Below, piece after piece: positions 12,867-23,010 of a stretch of 64,000 bases of DNA; the stretch's first letter is position 1, and each line of letters starts with the position of its first letter. Source of the DNA: Arachis hypogaea (Eukaryota; Streptophyta; Magnoliopsida; Fabales; Fabaceae); assembly GCF_003086295.3 (NCBI RefSeq), contig NC_092055.1, forward strand, positions 124,287,484 to 124,351,483, read 5' to 3'. The notes below the pieces were generated by a model that made no database searches, was not told the origin of the DNA, and was given only the letters and a program-made list of their open reading frames with translations. Position numbers and translations under genes: made by a program.

Positions 12867-14712
12867 CTAAGAACATCGTACATTTTCCTTCCTCTTCTTC
12901 CACGATTTCTTCAAGATCGTCATCATCTTAAAGATGATATTTTGTTCTCCAGGCAAATGAAAGGTTAATCTCATCACTGAAGGCCACCTCTGATAAATAT
13001 CATAAGCTAAAGTTCTCCACACAGCCTCACATGCAGACAAATATTTGCAATCATAAAATTGTTTGATCTCATCAATAACGTGAGCATCCTCTCCACTGGA
13101 AGCTTCCTTTGTAACTCCAACTGCTACCCTGTCTGGACCTTTATTCACGTACTTGAACAAATATTTGATAGCATTTGACTTGTTACAGTACTCTACATTA
13201 ACATGCGCTTGATAAGACATCAGCAGATATGCATTGTATGGAACCACATTCCTATTATCCATATGGACTCCCTTCTTCTCAGTAATCACTCATGTACCTC
13301 GTCTTCTATATGATGGTATCCACTATCATCGATAACTGTGGTTCTACTGAATGTTTTAGGATAATATTTAGTGCAGTACCCATCTTTCATGCAGGGAGAT
13401 TTTGAGAAAGCTCTACCACATGGTCCATGAATCATATATGTAGATACAGCTCTAAACAATTTTGGGTGCCGAACAGGATCTGACAACTCTGAAGATATTA
13501 ACCGATCAATTTGAGTTGTCGTTGTTATCTTATGGTCTCCACTTAACCATAAAAGAATGTGAGTATGTGGTAGACCTCTTTTTTGGAATTTCACCTACAT
13601 CCCTTATACCAAAAAGACAAAAAAAATGTTATAAATAAACTATCTATTTTATATATGTGCTTTGATAAATTAAGGGTGATAATAGAAAATCAACAATATG
13701 TTAAGTAAGAAAATATTTTGCCATTTATTTTATAACAATCTAAAGGAATATTTCTCTAAAAATAAGGTTGGATAATGAGCAATACCTGCATCTAGCACTC
13801 CAAATGGAATTCCTTGCTTAAGATCCGAGATTATCATGTCAAGCTTAATTTGAACACTCTATACAATATATCTAGCCAGTCTTCAACCTTTAAGTTCCTT
13901 GGATTGTTAACCCTGCCAATCTCTTGCCAACTCGAGTTACATGTCATTGTGATGAAAAGATCTGGATATCCATATTTCTTACAAATTGCCATAGCATCTT
14001 GACAATTATTAAGCATGTATCTCATGCCACCAGTGAAGGACGCGGGTAGGATGACACGTTTACCTACTTTGGAAGCACGAGTCTCACCCCTAACAATTGC
14101 ATCTTGAATCCCTTTGTATATATCACTCCTCGGCTTGGTTTGGTTATTTTGATAGTAGGTCAGCCTTTGTGCTTCAATCATAGAAAAGCAATCAACCAAG
14201 AACTGCTAAAATAGTCGTCCACCATTGACAATGGTTACATACTCGACCCTTTTCTCTTGTATTCTAAATGCTATGAACTCCCTTAAACTCACATGCGGTC
14301 TCTTTCTATTTTCATCAGCCCTATGAGATTCTCACAAAGAAATGTCTTCTTGGTAGCCATCTTCACCATAAGAAAACATCATAGGATACTGAAGAGGAAT
14401 AAATGCGGTATGTGTCTCATGAATCCTTTGTAGATGTTCGAACTTTAATTGAACTATAATATCACGCCTTGCATCTCTAGAATCAAAATCTCCTACTATT
14501 AGAGCTGCGACCTCATTAGAAGATGGTAAATTATAGACTCTTGCGTCTTTTGATCTTTTTCGGTACAACTGTAGCCTTATATTTGTGATATCTTCTTGAT
14601 TCAGGTAGTTTCTCACTATCCTAAATGTGTGAGCAAGAACATTATGTTGATCGATCATGTCCTTAAGATCTAGAACTAAGGACTGGTCAATGTTGTTGTT
14701 GGTTGTTCTTGA
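12867..14712 (-). pseudogene. Helitron Rep (HUH nuclease) region, broken
   Basis: This is the first half of RepHel. From the N-terminus: a block at about 14712-14332 (LDLKDMIDQHN...RLQLYRKRSKDARVYNLP), the Helitron-like N domain at 14199-13834 (GRVNNPRNLKVEDW), then the nuclease at 13594-13286. The nuclease has GLPHTHILLWL, holding the two His of the HUH metal site. The block at 13289-12867 has KYLFKYVNKG with the candidate catalytic tyrosines. A clear intron with GT-AG ends lies at 13595-13785 (191 bp). Stops interrupt the protein between 14332 and 14200. In Helitrons this domain nicks and joins DNA ends. Confidence 0.87.
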
Positions 14713-14720
14713 AATGTATA

Positions 14721-15216
14721 AAACATTAATTGAAAAATGTTAGTATTCATAATTAACCAAAATCAAAGTACGATCGGTTTAATTAAATATTAAATAAAAT
14801 TATAAAAAATTTAATATATAATTTTAAATATTTAAATTTTAATAAATTTTAACCTAATAAAATTCAAAATTTAAAATTTCAATTTATAACCTAATAATCA
14901 AAACTAACAAACAAATCAGTAATAACCACCAACCATTGAATTTGCAAACATAATCATAATTTAAATTTGGAACAAACAAACAGAATTACAAAAACATATG
15001 AAATCAAACAAACAAACTATGAAATCAAACTGCAGTAACAAATTAAAACAGAATAAAAACATAATTTAATACTTACAAAAATAGAATTAATTCATTTAAT
15101 TAACAAAATAAAAAAATTTAAAAATCAGAAGACAACAATCAACATAAATTAAATACAGAAGACAGCAATCAAAAAACAACAATTAACCCAGAAAAACAAG
15201 CAACAATCAACATAAT
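14721..15216. other. AT-rich stretch, no gene seen
   Basis: A-rich non-coding DNA with simple 'aaacaa' runs. It may be the 5' non-coding part of Helitron copy 2, but no TC terminus could be fixed. Confidence 0.5.
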
Positions 15217-15219
15217 TAA

Positions 15220-15538
15220 GGGCCCATTTGAGAAGCTTCAAAAGTAACTTATTTTAGCTTTTGACTTATAAAAAGTAGTAGTATTAATGTCTGGTGCAAT
15301 TTTCAAAATCAAATTGCAGCTTTCTAAGAAGCTATTTAGGAGCTTATAGAGAAGTTAAAAAAATTACTTCTCTCATAATGCTACTACTTTTTATCACATT
15401 TCTATAAAATAAGCACTTTAAGAATTAAAAATCCAAACACAAAATAACTTATTTATAAGCTAATTTTAATATAGAAATTTATTGTTTAAGCTATTTTTCT
15501 AAAAAGAGCTTAATTAAGTTGTTTTCCCAAACTGGGCC
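15220..15538. mobile_element. Tourist-like MITE (PIF/Harbinger type), 319 bp
   Basis: The ends form terminal inverted repeats: GGGCCCATTTGAGAA on the left and, reverse-complemented from the right, GGCCCAGTTTGGGAA. Direct TAA copies flank it at 15217-15219 and 15539-15541, the 3-bp target duplication typical of PIF/Harbinger MITEs. It is non-coding with an AT-rich interior. A Harbinger transposase relic lies 11 kb away, but whether it belongs to the same family is unknown. Confidence 0.75.
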
Positions 15539-15559
15539 TAAATCTAAAAAAACAGCAAT

Positions 15560-16140
15560 TAACTCCCAAAAATGAAACTGAAGCAGGGTAGGAATGGAGG
15601 CTTACAAACTCAGAAATTCAGTAACTCAGAATAAGCAAAAATTAGTAACCTCAGAATCAGAAATCAGAAGACCAAATAAAAGTACAAAACAAGCAAAATT
15701 AAATTGAAGATCGGTGGCAAAGGAGGGATCCAAGTGACGGCAACGGAAGAAGGGAAGTGAGCCGGGCACAGAGGGGATCGAAGACAGGCTTGATGCGCGA
15801 GAGAGAGGGATCGACGACGACGAGGACGGAGACACGATTTCAAGGTGGCCGACGACGACGAGGACAGAGGCAGCGACGCCAACTGCGAGAATACCTAGCG
15901 ACGCGCGGTGAAGCGATCCAGGAGAAGAGAATCGCGACGGCGGGATTCAACGCTGGCTGAGGAGAAGAGTTCGTCGGTGACGGCGGCGCTAGTCGCTGGC
16001 TGCTGCTGCTGCTGGCGATCCGGAAGAGAGAGCTGCTAGGGTTTCATGTGGAGATGAGAGAGAGAGAGAGAGAGAGGGGTTGGGTGTGACTAGGTCGTGG
16101 GTGTGTGCGAGAGAGGAGGGGGTTTATATATTTTTTATTT
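15560..16140. other. GC-rich island with microsatellites, no convincing gene
   Basis: A CG- and purine-rich block (about 15690-16020) holds CGA/GAC triplet runs, a CTG run near 15996-16016 and a GA run at about 16056-16077. Open frames on both strands are Arg/Ser-rich and low-complexity with no recognised domain. It resembles a 5' leader or promoter rather than a coding exon. Similar islands occur at 22040-22340, 42975-43165 and 46840-46985. Confidence 0.5.
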
Positions 16141-16217
16141 TATTTTTTTAAATTGAAAACCGAAAAAAAATCATCCGGTTCAAGCGGTTCACCGGTCCCC
16201 CCTCCCCCCTCAATATC

Positions 16218-16343
16218 CTAGCACGATTTATGTGTTACTATGGTAAGGCACATTAGGCTGGGACGATTTACGTTTTTGTGTTTTTGAACGTAAATCGTCC
16301 CAGCCTAACGTGCCTTACCATAGTAACATATAAATTGTGCTAG
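16218..16343. repeat. Near-perfect palindrome, 57-bp arms, 12-bp loop
   Basis: The left arm 16218-16274 begins CTAGCACGATTTAT and ends CGATTTACGTT. The right arm 16287-16343 is its reverse complement with three differences in 57. In a + strand transcript two of the three would be G-U pairs, so the RNA could form one long hairpin. The short motif ACGATTTA or its complement recurs many times up to about 16545. No target duplication was found. It could be a foldback element or a small-RNA-type precursor. Confidence 0.85.
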
Positions 16344-16344
16344 A

Positions 16345-16950
16345 GTCTTGAGGAGTGGCTAGTTGCACGTAAATCGTGCTAGGGTGATGAGCTTTAGGGT
16401 AAAAAGCGTAACTCATGGTGGCCTAAGATGATTTATATATATTTTGTAACACACATAGGCCAATGCATTTCATGCATAAATCGTCCCAGAGTAGCATGAT
16501 TCATATATTATTTAAAACACAAAAGTCTAAGCCGATTTATATATTATATGGTTTAAAAAAAATCACGTTTTCAAAATTCATTTAGAGAAATAAAGTAATT
16601 TGGTTCTCTTATTAATTTATTTAAATAAAAAATCCTTCTATTAAACCAAGTGTCTTGGACCTTATGTATTCTTTATCAAACATGGTTGCAATGTCACTTT
16701 GTAACGGACTTTTTGTATTCTATGTTAATATTTAATTATTTGCTAGTACTTGGTATTTTGTTACGTATTATTAATTGAAAATAATTTAAGAAGGTTTTTA
16801 ATTCCCTAGATATGATTAGAACATGTATTCTTTTTAATTACTATAAAAATTAAAAAACGAAAAATCGAACCAAAGCAATCTATTACAATTGGTTTGTTTT
16901 GGATGATTTCATAAAAAAAGAACCAAATTGCAAACTAAACACCCCTAGTC
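16345..16950. other. AT-rich spacer with scattered 'cgatttat' motifs
   Basis: No gene was seen. Variants of the palindrome's motif (taaatcgtgctag near 16370, taaatcgtcccag near 16480, gatttatata near 16430 and 16540) continue to about 16545. Beyond that is plain AT-rich DNA. Confidence 0.5.
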
Positions 16951-17150
16951 CCTACATACAAATTTTATACATACTACAAAATCAATAAATGTAACACATA
17001 AACAAGAAGGATTACATTTATCTCTACTTTCTACCTATAAATTGGAAGGGCACCCCTACATACAAACTACATACATACTACAAAATCATTTAACATAACA
17101 CTTAAACAAGAAGGGTTACATTTATCTCTACTTTCTATTTATAAATTGGC
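16951..17150. repeat. Tandem duplication, two units of about 100 bp
   Basis: Unit 1 (about 16951-17053) and unit 2 (about 17055-17150) both run 'cctacatacaaa', 'catactacaaaatca', 'aaacaagaagg.ttacatttatctctactttct', 'ataaattgg'. They lie just past the stop codon of the BPG2-like gene on its 3' side. Confidence 0.8.
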
Positions 17151-17298
17151 AGCGGGTTCTCACACCAACTAGCAAAGAGAGACCGGCACAAAAAACTTCT
17201 AGCTAAAAACATGCTATTGCCTCTGCACCATGTCAAATTCAGTTATATCTTGTATTTTCACCTAAAAGTACTCTTGCAAAGATATTAAAAATTTCTGC

Positions 17299-20200
17299 TC
17301 AAGGTGATAGTTCGAAACCTGCCCCCACAAAATCTGTATCTTGATCATCAAGTTTTTGTCTTTTTTGAGCTTCAAGTTTGGTTTGGTTGCCAATAGCATC
17401 AGAGATAGTTCTTGTTAACCAAAAACCAGGTTTCTCGAGGGACCGGGCCCGGTCAAGGACCAATGGCTCTCTTAAGGTTACTTCAACACCATCAAAGGTC
17501 CACAGTTTCATGGTTGCTTCCCCTTTGAGGCACAGAGAATACCAACCTAAGCCAGCTATCGCTATGTCAATACTGTTGACCTCCCAACTAGTTCCAGATA
17601 CCTTAATTTCCATTTCTTGCCATGTGCCTAAGTCAGCAGCGCGTTTATTGCCAATGGGAGGCTGAAATAAGATGCAAATAGAAATGAAGTTAGAGCAAAA
17701 TTAGATATCATGTATTTTAGGGGAAGAGAGAATAGATTATATTTAGTAATCCTCAAATCAGTCTCTAAGTAATTTCTAGACGAACACTTTAACTCCCAAC
17801 AAATCTTAGTTACCATATCAGTTCTCAACCTTTTGTTTTGTTAGACAACTTAGTCACCCATCCGATTTTGTATAAATCCCTATCATTATTTAATAAGATA
17901 TAAAAATTCTTTGAACATTGATTTAGGATATTACCCTTGTTTTTGTTACGTTTTTGGACAAAAATGTATTTAAATGCAAATTATATCTACATACATTGAT
18001 ATAAAGAAGGAAATAACGTAATGGATATACTATGCACATGAAATGCTGTTTTATTTCCAAAAGAATTTGATATATAGAATTCGGGATGTTTCCATAGATT
18101 ATTTGCTTCGTAACTCTAAATTTTTAAATTCTCAAGTGAGACTTTTTTTCATCTTCAAGACTTCAACACACTCTTTTTTGACCCTTTTCCAACTAATTGA
18201 CTATTATTTTAACCTATCAAGTCCCATTATCAAATCCGATTCCACACTACAAAAAATATGGTAGTTTTCATCCCGTTCCTAACCAAAGGATTGTTTCTGG
18301 ATTATAAAGTACATTTCTTTGACAAATAAAGTCAAAATGTCTCTACCTTTCCTTTTTATAATCTAACAAAATCAACTGAAAAGTAACATAAAAGAGCAGT
18401 TAATCAAATGAAAAACATATTTGAAGCTCAGGTAAAATGCAAATTTAAACCCTAATACTAAAATGATTTATGTAGTCATGTTTAGATTTGTGAAAAAAAA
18501 AAATGCTTACCTGCAACCTAACACCAACATGATTACTCCAAACCTCTTCAGCATTTTCTACTTTTCCCATGTGAAGAGAAACATTTGGTGATGCCCAAAC
18601 TGTCACATATATTGTTTCAATAGAGGCTTTAATAAAGTCAATTCTTGTCAAGCCTCCAATATGCACTGCCTGCCCTACCTATAAGTTAAAACCAGTATGT
18701 AAAGTTCCAAACCACATCTTTATTTTTGAAATTTACATACCAACACCAAAGAAATTGCTATCTCAATTTATTAACTGGAGTTTCCATTTATTTGGGAAAA
18801 TAAAGAAAATAAAACTATTGTCCATGATACCCCTTAATGGATAAACAATGTGCATAAAGGATACATATAATCTACATAATAAAAAAGGCTTAATGACAAC
18901 TTAGAGAGCATCAATAGCAGTAAGCCATTAAATAACTTGCCTTGATTCTATATGATCGAGGCCGAAGTTCCTTGCGTATCTCAACCATCTTTTGCTCTTC
19001 CCTGTTCAATCTCATCGACATTAAATAAGGATGCAGGATCCCTGGAGTGTCAAACATCTTAGTCTTAGCTGACAAAATTCCTCCAATTCTCAAGATCCCA
19101 AGTGTTGTCCCAGGAATCGAGGCTTCTGTGAGTTTTATAGTTTTAGCTCCTTGTTTCTTTGAAAATGCATTGATTAGGGTAGACTTCCCTGCATTCTGAG
19201 ACCCAATCACCCACACACTCCCCCGAGGACCTGCCAATTCCTTTATGAAGGATAACAGATTCCTTATGCCTAAATCCTTTTGAGAACTTACAAGATAAAC
19301 CGCACTTGGTTTAGGTGCTCCCGCAGCACTTGCTCGGTGTCTAACCCATCTATCCAACCTTGTAGGGGAAACCTCTGATGGAAGGAGATCAATCTTTGTA
19401 GCCACAAGAACGAGTTTTAGCAATTTCTTACCCTTCTTCGAGTGATCCTGGATTTTTTCCAATGCCTTAAACAACGATTTTGCTGCCATCCTAGGGAAAG
19501 AACTATCAAAATCAACACAATCAACAACCATAACAACAACAGTAGCACTGCCATTGCCAGAATGGTTCATCAACCGAGTGGAAATCAACCTATCGAAATC
19601 AAAATCGGGTATCAAATTCTCAGCAGTATGATTTTTCACCTGCCCATAATTCCTCAAAGAATGACACCTGGCGCACACAGTACCATCTTCCTTTACCTTC
19701 TGAGCCTCCCTAGTCAGCTTCTTTTTCTCAGCTTTTGATACTTTCTTCTTTCTCTTTCTCTCTAGGACCTCCTCAGTGATGTTACCATACCCAACCCCTG
19801 CAGGCACAAAGCCATTTAAATCAGTCTCATCATCCTCTACACCCAACAACTTAGTTTTCCACTCATTAGAATCCCAATTGAAATGATCTGGTAATACCTC
19901 AATATCTCCTCCAAGTTCATTTTTAATGCCATCCAGGAACCCAACATCATCATCATCATCATCATCACCATCACCATCAACATCTTCTTCTACACTAACA
20001 TTATAAAAAACATCATCATCCTCATCTAATAATTCATCTTCCATTTTCACCTTCCTCTGTTGATAGTACCCAGGAAGGTTAGAGTCTTCATCTTGCATGA
20101 AGACCCCACAACCAGGGCAAATTGGTCCACGACTCTCATCCGCATCTCTTCCCTCACTCAAAAACGGGTTCTTACCCTCTTTCCTTGATGTGTTTCTTTT

Positions 20201-20492
20201 CTGTATCATTTGAACAGTGGAGCTGCCGTTTACCGCAAAAGCAATAAGACAAGAAACTTTTCTAGCCCCAACACAATTATCTACACTCCATTAAGTAAAA
20301 CGTCGCTTCAGTTAAATGAGTATCAAAAATCGAAGAGCATAGTGCGATAAACTAAAACAACATGAAGTGAAGTTCTAGGTTCTTACTTGTGAAATGGCGC
20401 AAACTCTTAAGTGCTTGATTAGGTGCATTGTTAAAGAAGGAATGCTTGGACCCAGAAAAACTAAACGGAGCTACAGAGAAGAATATCGCCAT
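17299..20492 (-). CDS. BPG2: BPG2-like chloroplast circularly permuted GTPase (YqeH type)
   Basis: Four exons can be joined in frame: 20492-20387, 20256-18941, 18678-18511 and 17661-17299, giving 650 residues, close to the family's usual size. The first exon (MAIFFSVAPFSF..., rich in Ser, Phe and Asn) looks like a plastid transit peptide. A four-Cys zinc site follows (CPGC at residues 82-85, CARC at 230-233), separated by a very acidic run near 127-140. The GTPase motifs are in permuted order: TKID (322-325), SSQKD, GSQNAGKS (387-394), then DTPG (438-441). The C-terminus (IETIYVTVWAS..., SGTSWEVNSIDIAIAGLGW) matches plant BPG2. The family acts in chloroplast ribosome assembly, and BPG2 was linked to brassinosteroid responses in Arabidopsis. 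Intron 2 uses a GC donor. No lesions were seen. The paralogue choice is the main doubt. Confidence 0.9.
18679..18940 (-). other. GC-AG intron (intron 2) of the BPG2-like gene
   Basis: The exon ends ...ATCAAG and the intron begins GCAAGTTAT, which matches the consensus for rare GC-AG introns (AG|GCAAGT). It ends ...TTATAG before GTAGGGCAGGC. Using the next GT, four bases downstream, would break the frame, so the GC donor is the consistent choice. Confidence 0.8.
20257..20386 (-). other. Intron 1 of the BPG2-like gene
   Basis: The donor is CACAA|GTAAGAAC. The frame-preserving acceptor is GAAAAG|TTTCTTG, five bases after a stronger-looking CTAG that would shift the frame. The 130-bp intron separates the likely transit-peptide exon from the rest. 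The exact acceptor is inferred from frame. Confidence 0.65.
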
Positions 20493-20643
20493 GGCTTCCA
20501 ATCATGAAGCGAAGCAGAGAAAAACATAGGTTCAAGTTCCAGTGCTGAGAGAACGAAAAATAAGAAAAGGATTATAACAACATGAAAAAGAAGAAGAAAG
20601 AAGAGTAAAAATATTGGACCCAATTTGGGCTTCGGCTTCTTAC

Positions 20644-20790
20644 TAGGGATGTCAACGGGGCGGGGCGGGGTGGGGGCGAGGGATACCTTCCTGCTCCCCG
20701 TCCCGGCCCCGATTCCCAACGTGGGGGTATATTTACCCCATCCCCATTTCCCGCATTCCTCACGGGACCCCATTTGGCATCTACGAAGTT
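20644..20790. mobile_element. hAT-like terminal segment upstream of BPG2
   Basis: It begins TAGGGATGTCAACGGGGCGGGG and continues as a G/C-rich block (ccccgtcccggccccg...tttaccccatccccatttcccgc). This sequence style recurs in plant genomes next to TAGGGRTGTCAA ends of hAT-type non-autonomous elements. Only one end is visible. It lies about 150 bp upstream of the BPG2-like start codon, so it falls in the promoter or leader. Assignment is by resemblance. Confidence 0.45.
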
Positions 20791-22039
20791 GATAATTTCT
20801 ATAGAAATTCTAATAAAAAAAATTAAATTGATAAAAAATCACAAAACATTAGAACATACAAAACATCTTGTCTAAGAAATTAATTAAAATTCAAATATCA
20901 TGTCCAAAAAGATAAAGTAACACACCATATATTTCTCAATAGTTTTAACACAAATTAAATTTCTAAAAATGTCTAACTTCAAATATTCTCCCATTGCCAA
21001 AGTACAACTTCCAACATACAACTCCAAGTTCTCTATTAAAATAACAAAATACGTAAATATGACGAGATACATCATAAAAAAAATACTATTTAAAGTATAA
21101 AGACTTAATTTCTCTTAATGGATTCCACGCCCCTATATTTGCTTGACTAAAACTCTTTGCTCAACCATAAAGACTTGTAATTTGTCAAGCTTAATATGTG
21201 TTCACACATTAGCATCATAAAAATGAATAATAAGCTCCATAAAAAACACAAAGAAAAAGATAAAACGAGAGATGGTGAAGTTGAACAATTACATTAACCT
21301 GCAGAATAGATGAAGAATTTATAATACTATCACAATTAAAATTTTTTTTTCCTTAGCACATTACTTTTGGAATTCAATAAGCACACACTCTATATACATT
21401 ATATGCACCAACTACAAAAGGTTTTTCATTTCTTCACTGCAACAATCATTTTATGGCACCACAAACAACAGATACTAAAACAGATCATTTTTCAGATATA
21501 GCTAAAGACCAAACATTTATCATGTGAATACAAATTAAGGAGAAACAACCCTATTGGTTGTCCATCTGAACATACCTAACGAAAATTCTAGCCTTTCTAA
21601 CCCTTAAAATGCACCAAACTAAATTCAAATCCAAATAAAAATTAATGCATTGTTTGTACACTCAAGACTCCAAAGCTTAAAACTTGAACACGTGCACACA
21701 AGCCAAGCCATTACCGACTAAAAAACCTTAGCCACCCAAATAATTTAAAAATAATTTTTACTAGGAGCACAGATTAAAATTTAGACTATTAAAATTTCTT
21801 TTGAAAGTTTTTGCTTATTAAATCATTTTTTTAATTAAAAGCTTTTAGTTCCTTAATGCTTATATAGTTATATTCAGGGGAAAACAGGTACACAAAAAAA
21901 TGCACAAAACAACCACAAGCATGCTGCGGCTGCGGAAAATCAAGCAAGGTTCACAGCACAGGTATGCTGATAATCACCAAGATTCAGAACAAACAAGCAC
22001 AAAAATTGCAGAATTAACCTTCAGCGCAATAAATTACAG
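20791..22039. other. AT-rich spacer upstream of BPG2, no gene seen
   Basis: No domain-bearing frame on either strand. Short frames such as the minus-strand one near 20884-21075 look like chance. Confidence 0.6.
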
Positions 22040-22420
22040 AGAGGGCGAGAGTATCCAACCTGAAGTGGAGAAGGAGGAGGAGGAGGAGGAGAAGGGGCAA
22101 CCAACGGCTGCGCGGCGATGCTGTCGACGGCAGACTGCGGTCTTATTTCGAGCGGACGATGAGCGGCGACGCAGAGCACGGAGCAGTTGGACGAGGTGGG
22201 GGACGGCGCAGCGTACGCGAGCGGAGAGAAGAGCACGGAGCAGCGGCGGAGAGGAGAATGGACGCAGAGGAGAAGAGAATGGACGCCTCGAACTGAGAGA
22301 ATGACGCGTTGAGCGGTGACGGCACGATGAGCAGGGAGATGGCTGCAGAGAGGTAAGTGGTGAACTGGTAATGGCGCAGCGTGATAAACAAAGGAAGACA
22401 CAAATGAGGATATACCATCC
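22040..22420. other. GC- and purine-rich island, no convincing gene
   Basis: Overlapping open frames exist on both strands, but all are low-complexity (Arg/Glu-rich on +, Ser/Leu/Pro-rich on -) and none has a domain. A GGA triplet run lies near 22070-22095. It is similar in style to the islands at 15.6-16.1, 42.98-43.17 and 46.84-46.99 kb, each next to AT-rich repeat DNA. Confidence 0.5.
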
Positions 22421-22639
22421 GAAATGACCAGAAAACCTAGAGTAAATACAAATTTTAAGGGTAATTAAGTAAATGTATAAATTTCAGGAATTAGACCGGC
22501 TTTGCTCAGATCCGCGCCTATCTAGGAAAAATTTTGTCCGCCATTACCGTTCTCGCGAAAAAAATTATCCCTCCATTTAGGGCAGCCCTCACAGGAATTT
22601 TCGTACCTTAAAAGAATTTTGTCTATAGTTATTAGAATT

Positions 22640-23010
22640 TAACTGATAATTAATCAGATGTAGATAATAGATTAATGGGATTGCTGGTTTCAATCGTTGA
22701 ATGACCGATTGATCCGTTTGATTCGATAATAACTAAATAATAATATAAAATAATTTTTTTCTATTTATAATAAATAATTTTATTTATTTTACTTTTATAT
22801 TTATTTAATGGTTACTTTTAGATTTAAATAATTTTTTAGTCAATTTATATTTATTATATTTTGTAATTTTTTATTATTAATAAATATCATATAACTGTAA
22901 ATAAAAATTATTTTATAAATAATAAAAATATTTTTTGTTTTTTAATAATCATATATAATTAAAAATATAATTAATTTAAAAATTAATATAAAATAAAAAT
23001 TAAAATTAAA
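22640..23010. repeat. Dispersed AT-rich repeat, copy 1 (second copy at 43605-43975)
   Basis: It starts with a 'ttgaatgaccgattgatccg' type segment, then 'ataactaaataataatataaaataattt', then long T/A tracts ending 'aaattaaaattaaataaatatgatg'. The region at 43605-43975 has the same order, including 'ggttgaactgtcggtctggttataattaaataat' and a similar AT tail. The family is unknown, and a MITE or SINE-like element is possible. Confidence 0.55.

Larger units (their letters stand above)
10877..14720 (-). mobile_element. Helitron copy 2 with Rep and helicase regions
   Basis: A minus-strand rolling-circle transposon. The 3' end (left, in + coordinates) shows a CTAG terminus at 10877-10880 with T beyond it, and a hairpin 7-10 bp inside (CGTGC-GAT-GCACG at 10890-10902), as expected for plant Helitrons (hairpin then CTRR, insertion next to T). 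Going right come non-coding DNA, the PIF1-type helicase region and the Rep region. The 5' TC end was not found, so the right boundary is only the start of recognisable coding. The reading frames are broken. Confidence 0.85.

Noticed and set aside
15757..15960. Arg-rich plus-strand frame as a gene
   Set aside because: It is triplet-rich and low-complexity, with no homology I can recognise and no splice or promoter context.
20471..20773. Minus-strand frame of about 100 codons overlapping the BPG2 start as a separate gene
   Set aside because: It runs through the GC-rich transposon-like block and overlaps the first exon in another frame.
22021..22401. Overlapping long frames as a protein-coding gene
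   Set aside because: Both strands and several frames are open because of biased composition. The proteins are low-complexity without domains.
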